DNA of 64,000 nt from JAPPHA01 sp965220985. GTDB taxonomy: Bacteria > Pseudomonadota > Alphaproteobacteria > Rhodobacterales > Rhodobacteraceae. The stretch covers positions 3,286,001 through 3,350,000 of the forward strand of contig OZ244854.1 in the NCBI GenBank assembly GCA_965220985.1. Direction: 5' to 3'. The notes below the pieces were generated by a model that saw only the letters and a program-made list of their open reading frames with translations, was not told the DNA's origin and ran no database searches. How positions within the stretch are numbered: position 1 is the first letter of the stretch; each line of letters opens with the position of its first letter. The translations under genes and the position numbers were made by a program. This document shows positions 62,546 through 64,000 of this stretch, one piece after another.

Positions 62546-63682
62546 ATGGCAGGCAACAATTCAGGTGGTCCCTGGGGTGGGGGATTCCCCGGCAACGACA
62601 ATGACCGACGAGGGCAGCGCGGGGGCGACCAGCGCCCGGGACCGGGCGGAGACCCGAACATCCCTGACATGGACGAATTCGTTCGCAAAGGCCAAGAGCG
62701 TCTGCGGAGCCTGATGGGAGGTCGCGGAGGCGGCATCGGGCGTGGCAGCGGCGGCAGCGGTAGCGGGCGCCCCGTCAATCGGGCGGTCGTGATCCTTGGG
62801 ATTCTCGCCTTGATCGCTGGGTGGCTTTATCTCTCGCTCTATCGGGTTGACACGTCCGAACAGTCGGTCGAGCTGCTGTTCGGTGAATACTATCAGACGG
62901 GAACGGAGGGGCTGAACTTCGCGCCTTGGCCGATCTTCAGAAAAGAGGTCGTTCCGGTCACGCGGGAAAACACCGAAGACATTGGCATTGGCACTGGCAC
63001 GCGATCTGATGAAGGGCTGATGCTGACTGGCGACGAGAACATCGTCGACATCGACTTCCAGGTTGTCTGGAACATCCGGGATCTTCCGAGTTTCCTCTTC
63101 AACCTCGCGGCCCCCGATGACACGATCAGGGCCGTTTCCGAGTCGGCCATGCGCGAAATCGTTGCGCGGTCCAATCTTGCCCCGATCCTCAACCGTGACC
63201 GGGAACTCATTTCCCAGGAACTCCAGGATCTGATCCAGGACACGCTCGACAGTTACGAGGCGGGGGTCAATATCGTTCGCGTCAACTTCGATAAGGCCGA
63301 CCCGCCGCGTGAAGTCATCGACGCATTCCGCGAAGTCCAGGCTGCCGAGCAAACGCGTGACACGCTCGAAAAACAGGCGGATGCGTATGCCAACCAGGTC
63401 GTTGCCGAAGCGCGCGGCGAAGCGGCACGACTGCAGCAGGAGGCCGAAGGTTATCGGGCGCAGGTCGTCAACGTCGCCGAAGGCGAGGCGTCGCGATTCC
63501 TTGCTGTTCTTCAGGAGTACTCCAAGGCCGAGGAGGTCACTCGAAAGCGTCTCTATCTCGAAACCATCGAAAAGGTCCTCGCCGACGTCGACAAGATCAT
63601 CATCGATGAAGGTGCCGAGAGCAGCCAGGGCGTCGTGCCCTATTTGCCCCTGAATGAACTTAGACGGTCGTCGAACCCCTGA
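62546..63682 (+). CDS. hflK: FtsH protease modulator HflK
   Basis: A 378-residue membrane protein. Residues 1-75 are a Gly/Arg-rich cytoplasmic tail (GGGFPGNDNDRRGQRGG), then one membrane helix (AVVILGILALIAGWLYLSLY) and a periplasmic SPFH/band-7 domain (TSEQSVELLFGEY, the VDIDFQVVWNIRD strand, REVIDAFREVQAAEQTRD and a coiled coil). With HflC it forms a cage around FtsH. AGGAGG at 62528-62533 is 12 bases from ATG 62546; TTG 62534 is a less likely start. Confidence 0.94.
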   Translation: MAGNNSGGPWGGGFPGNDNDRRGQRGGDQRPGPGGDPNIPDMDEFVRKGQERLRSLMGGRGGGIGRGSGGSGSGRPVNRAVVILGILALIAGWLYLSLYRVDTSEQSVELLFGEYYQTGTEGLNFAPWPIFRKEVVPVTRENTEDIGIGTGTRSDEGLMLTGDENIVDIDFQVVWNIRDLPSFLFNLAAPDDTIRAVSESAMREIVARSNLAPILNRDRELISQELQDLIQDTLDSYEAGVNIVRVNFDKADPPREVIDAFREVQAAEQTRDTLEKQADAYANQVVAEARGEAARLQQEAEGYRAQVVNVAEGEASRFLAVLQEYSKAEEVTRKRLYLETIEKVLADVDKIIIDEGAESSQGVVPYLPLNELRRSSNP

Positions 63683-63716
63683 TCGGGGCAGTCGACCAAA
63701 CGATGGGTAGTAGAAA

Positions 63717-64000
63717 ATGACCAGAGCCACATTCATCATCCCTGTTCTCGTGTTCATCGGCTTTGTGCTGTTGTCGGCGATATTCATTGTCGACGAACGT
63801 GAGAAAGCGCTCGTCCTGCAGTTTGGTGAGGTCAAATCGGTCAAGGAAGACCCTGGACTGTCCTTCAGAATTCCGATCATCCAGGAAGTTGTCCGCTACG
63901 ATGATCGCATTCTCCCTCTCGACATCCAACCGGTGGAAATGACCCCGCTCGATGATCGTCGCCTTGTTGTTGATGCTTTTGCGCGGTGGAGAATAAACGA
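63717..64000 (+). CDS. hflC: FtsH protease modulator HflC (5' part, runs off the window)
   Basis: The first 94 codons are present from ATG 63717, 34 bases after hflK. An N-terminal membrane helix (IIPVLVFIGFVLLSAIFIV) is followed by DEREKALVLQFGEVKSV, the usual beginning of the HflC SPFH domain, and FRIPIIQEVVRYDDRILPLD. It partners HflK. The rest lies past base 64000. Confidence 0.93.
   Translation, partial: MTRATFIIPVLVFIGFVLLSAIFIVDEREKALVLQFGEVKSVKEDPGLSFRIPIIQEVVRYDDRILPLDIQPVEMTPLDDRRLVVDAFARWRIN

Noticed and set aside
62561..63880. 439-residue minus-strand ORF opposite hflK/hflC
   Set aside because: Antisense of hflK and spans two genes; composition is not that of a real protein.
1..64000. 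CRISPR arrays, insertion sequences, integrases, rRNA genes
   Set aside because: No regularly spaced repeats, transposase or integrase domains, or rRNA signatures were seen in any part of the window.

Overview
This 64 kb window looks like chromosomal DNA of an alphaproteobacterium, probably free-living and metabolically versatile. The evidence is gene order: purA followed by a DUF2842 gene, secG before pyrG, a compact hisB-hisH-hisA-hisF-hisE run, rpiA-gor, hflK-hflC, and many solute transporters. The DNA is moderately GC-rich. The main exceptions are an AT-rich patch at about 18.83-19.65 kb and a mildly different stretch at about 45-49 kb. I cannot place the genus. No CRISPR array, insertion sequence, integrase or rRNA was seen; one tRNA (Tyr, GTA) is present at 5318-5401.

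Layout. 1-5.4 kb: 5' part of metY, a CoA-binding protein, a secreted YHS protein, rlmB, an acetolactate-synthase-like ThDP enzyme and tRNA-Tyr. 5.6-12.3 kb: a catabolic locus in which two related sulfatases flank a tripartite tricarboxylate transporter (tctC-tctB-tctA) and a divergent MarR regulator. 12.4-15.7 kb: his operon with a 61-codon ORF translationally coupled between hisH and hisA. 15.8-18.8 kb: nucleoside 2-deoxyribosyltransferase-like gene, ispA and ispH. 18.9-24.4 kb: AT-rich membrane-protein gene, a methyltransferase, an FAD amine oxidase and a BCCT transporter.

24.8-43.1 kb is a long catabolic region: a MarR regulator diverging from an AmiC-like cytoplasmic ligand sensor; then an operon with an SPFH/flotillin-like protein, an amide/urea-type ABC transporter (binding protein, two permeases, ATPase), one ORF that joins the second ABC ATPase to a complete amidase, and an acyl-CoA ligase; then isovaleryl-CoA dehydrogenase, both methylcrotonyl-CoA carboxylase subunits, HMG-CoA lyase and a methylglutaconyl-CoA hydratase-like protein. 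Read together, this suggests import of a short-chain amide, hydrolysis, CoA activation and oxidation through the leucine/isovalerate route. That linkage is inference.

43.2-50.2 kb: a glutamine amidotransferase-like gene, a TerB/DnaJ protein, then a two-gene module (DprA-like protein plus a RecQ-like helicase with a C-terminal phosphoribosyltransferase domain) that resembles an antiphage defence cassette, and a TerB-like/PhnD-like gene pair. 50.2-64 kb: mostly housekeeping genes (pyrG, secG, a thioesterase, purA, DUF2842, thiamine diphosphokinase, L-serine dehydratase, rpiA, gor, hflK and the start of hflC), interrupted by a hydroxyproline-type pair (enolase-superfamily dehydratase and a proline-racemase-family protein with changed catalytic residues).
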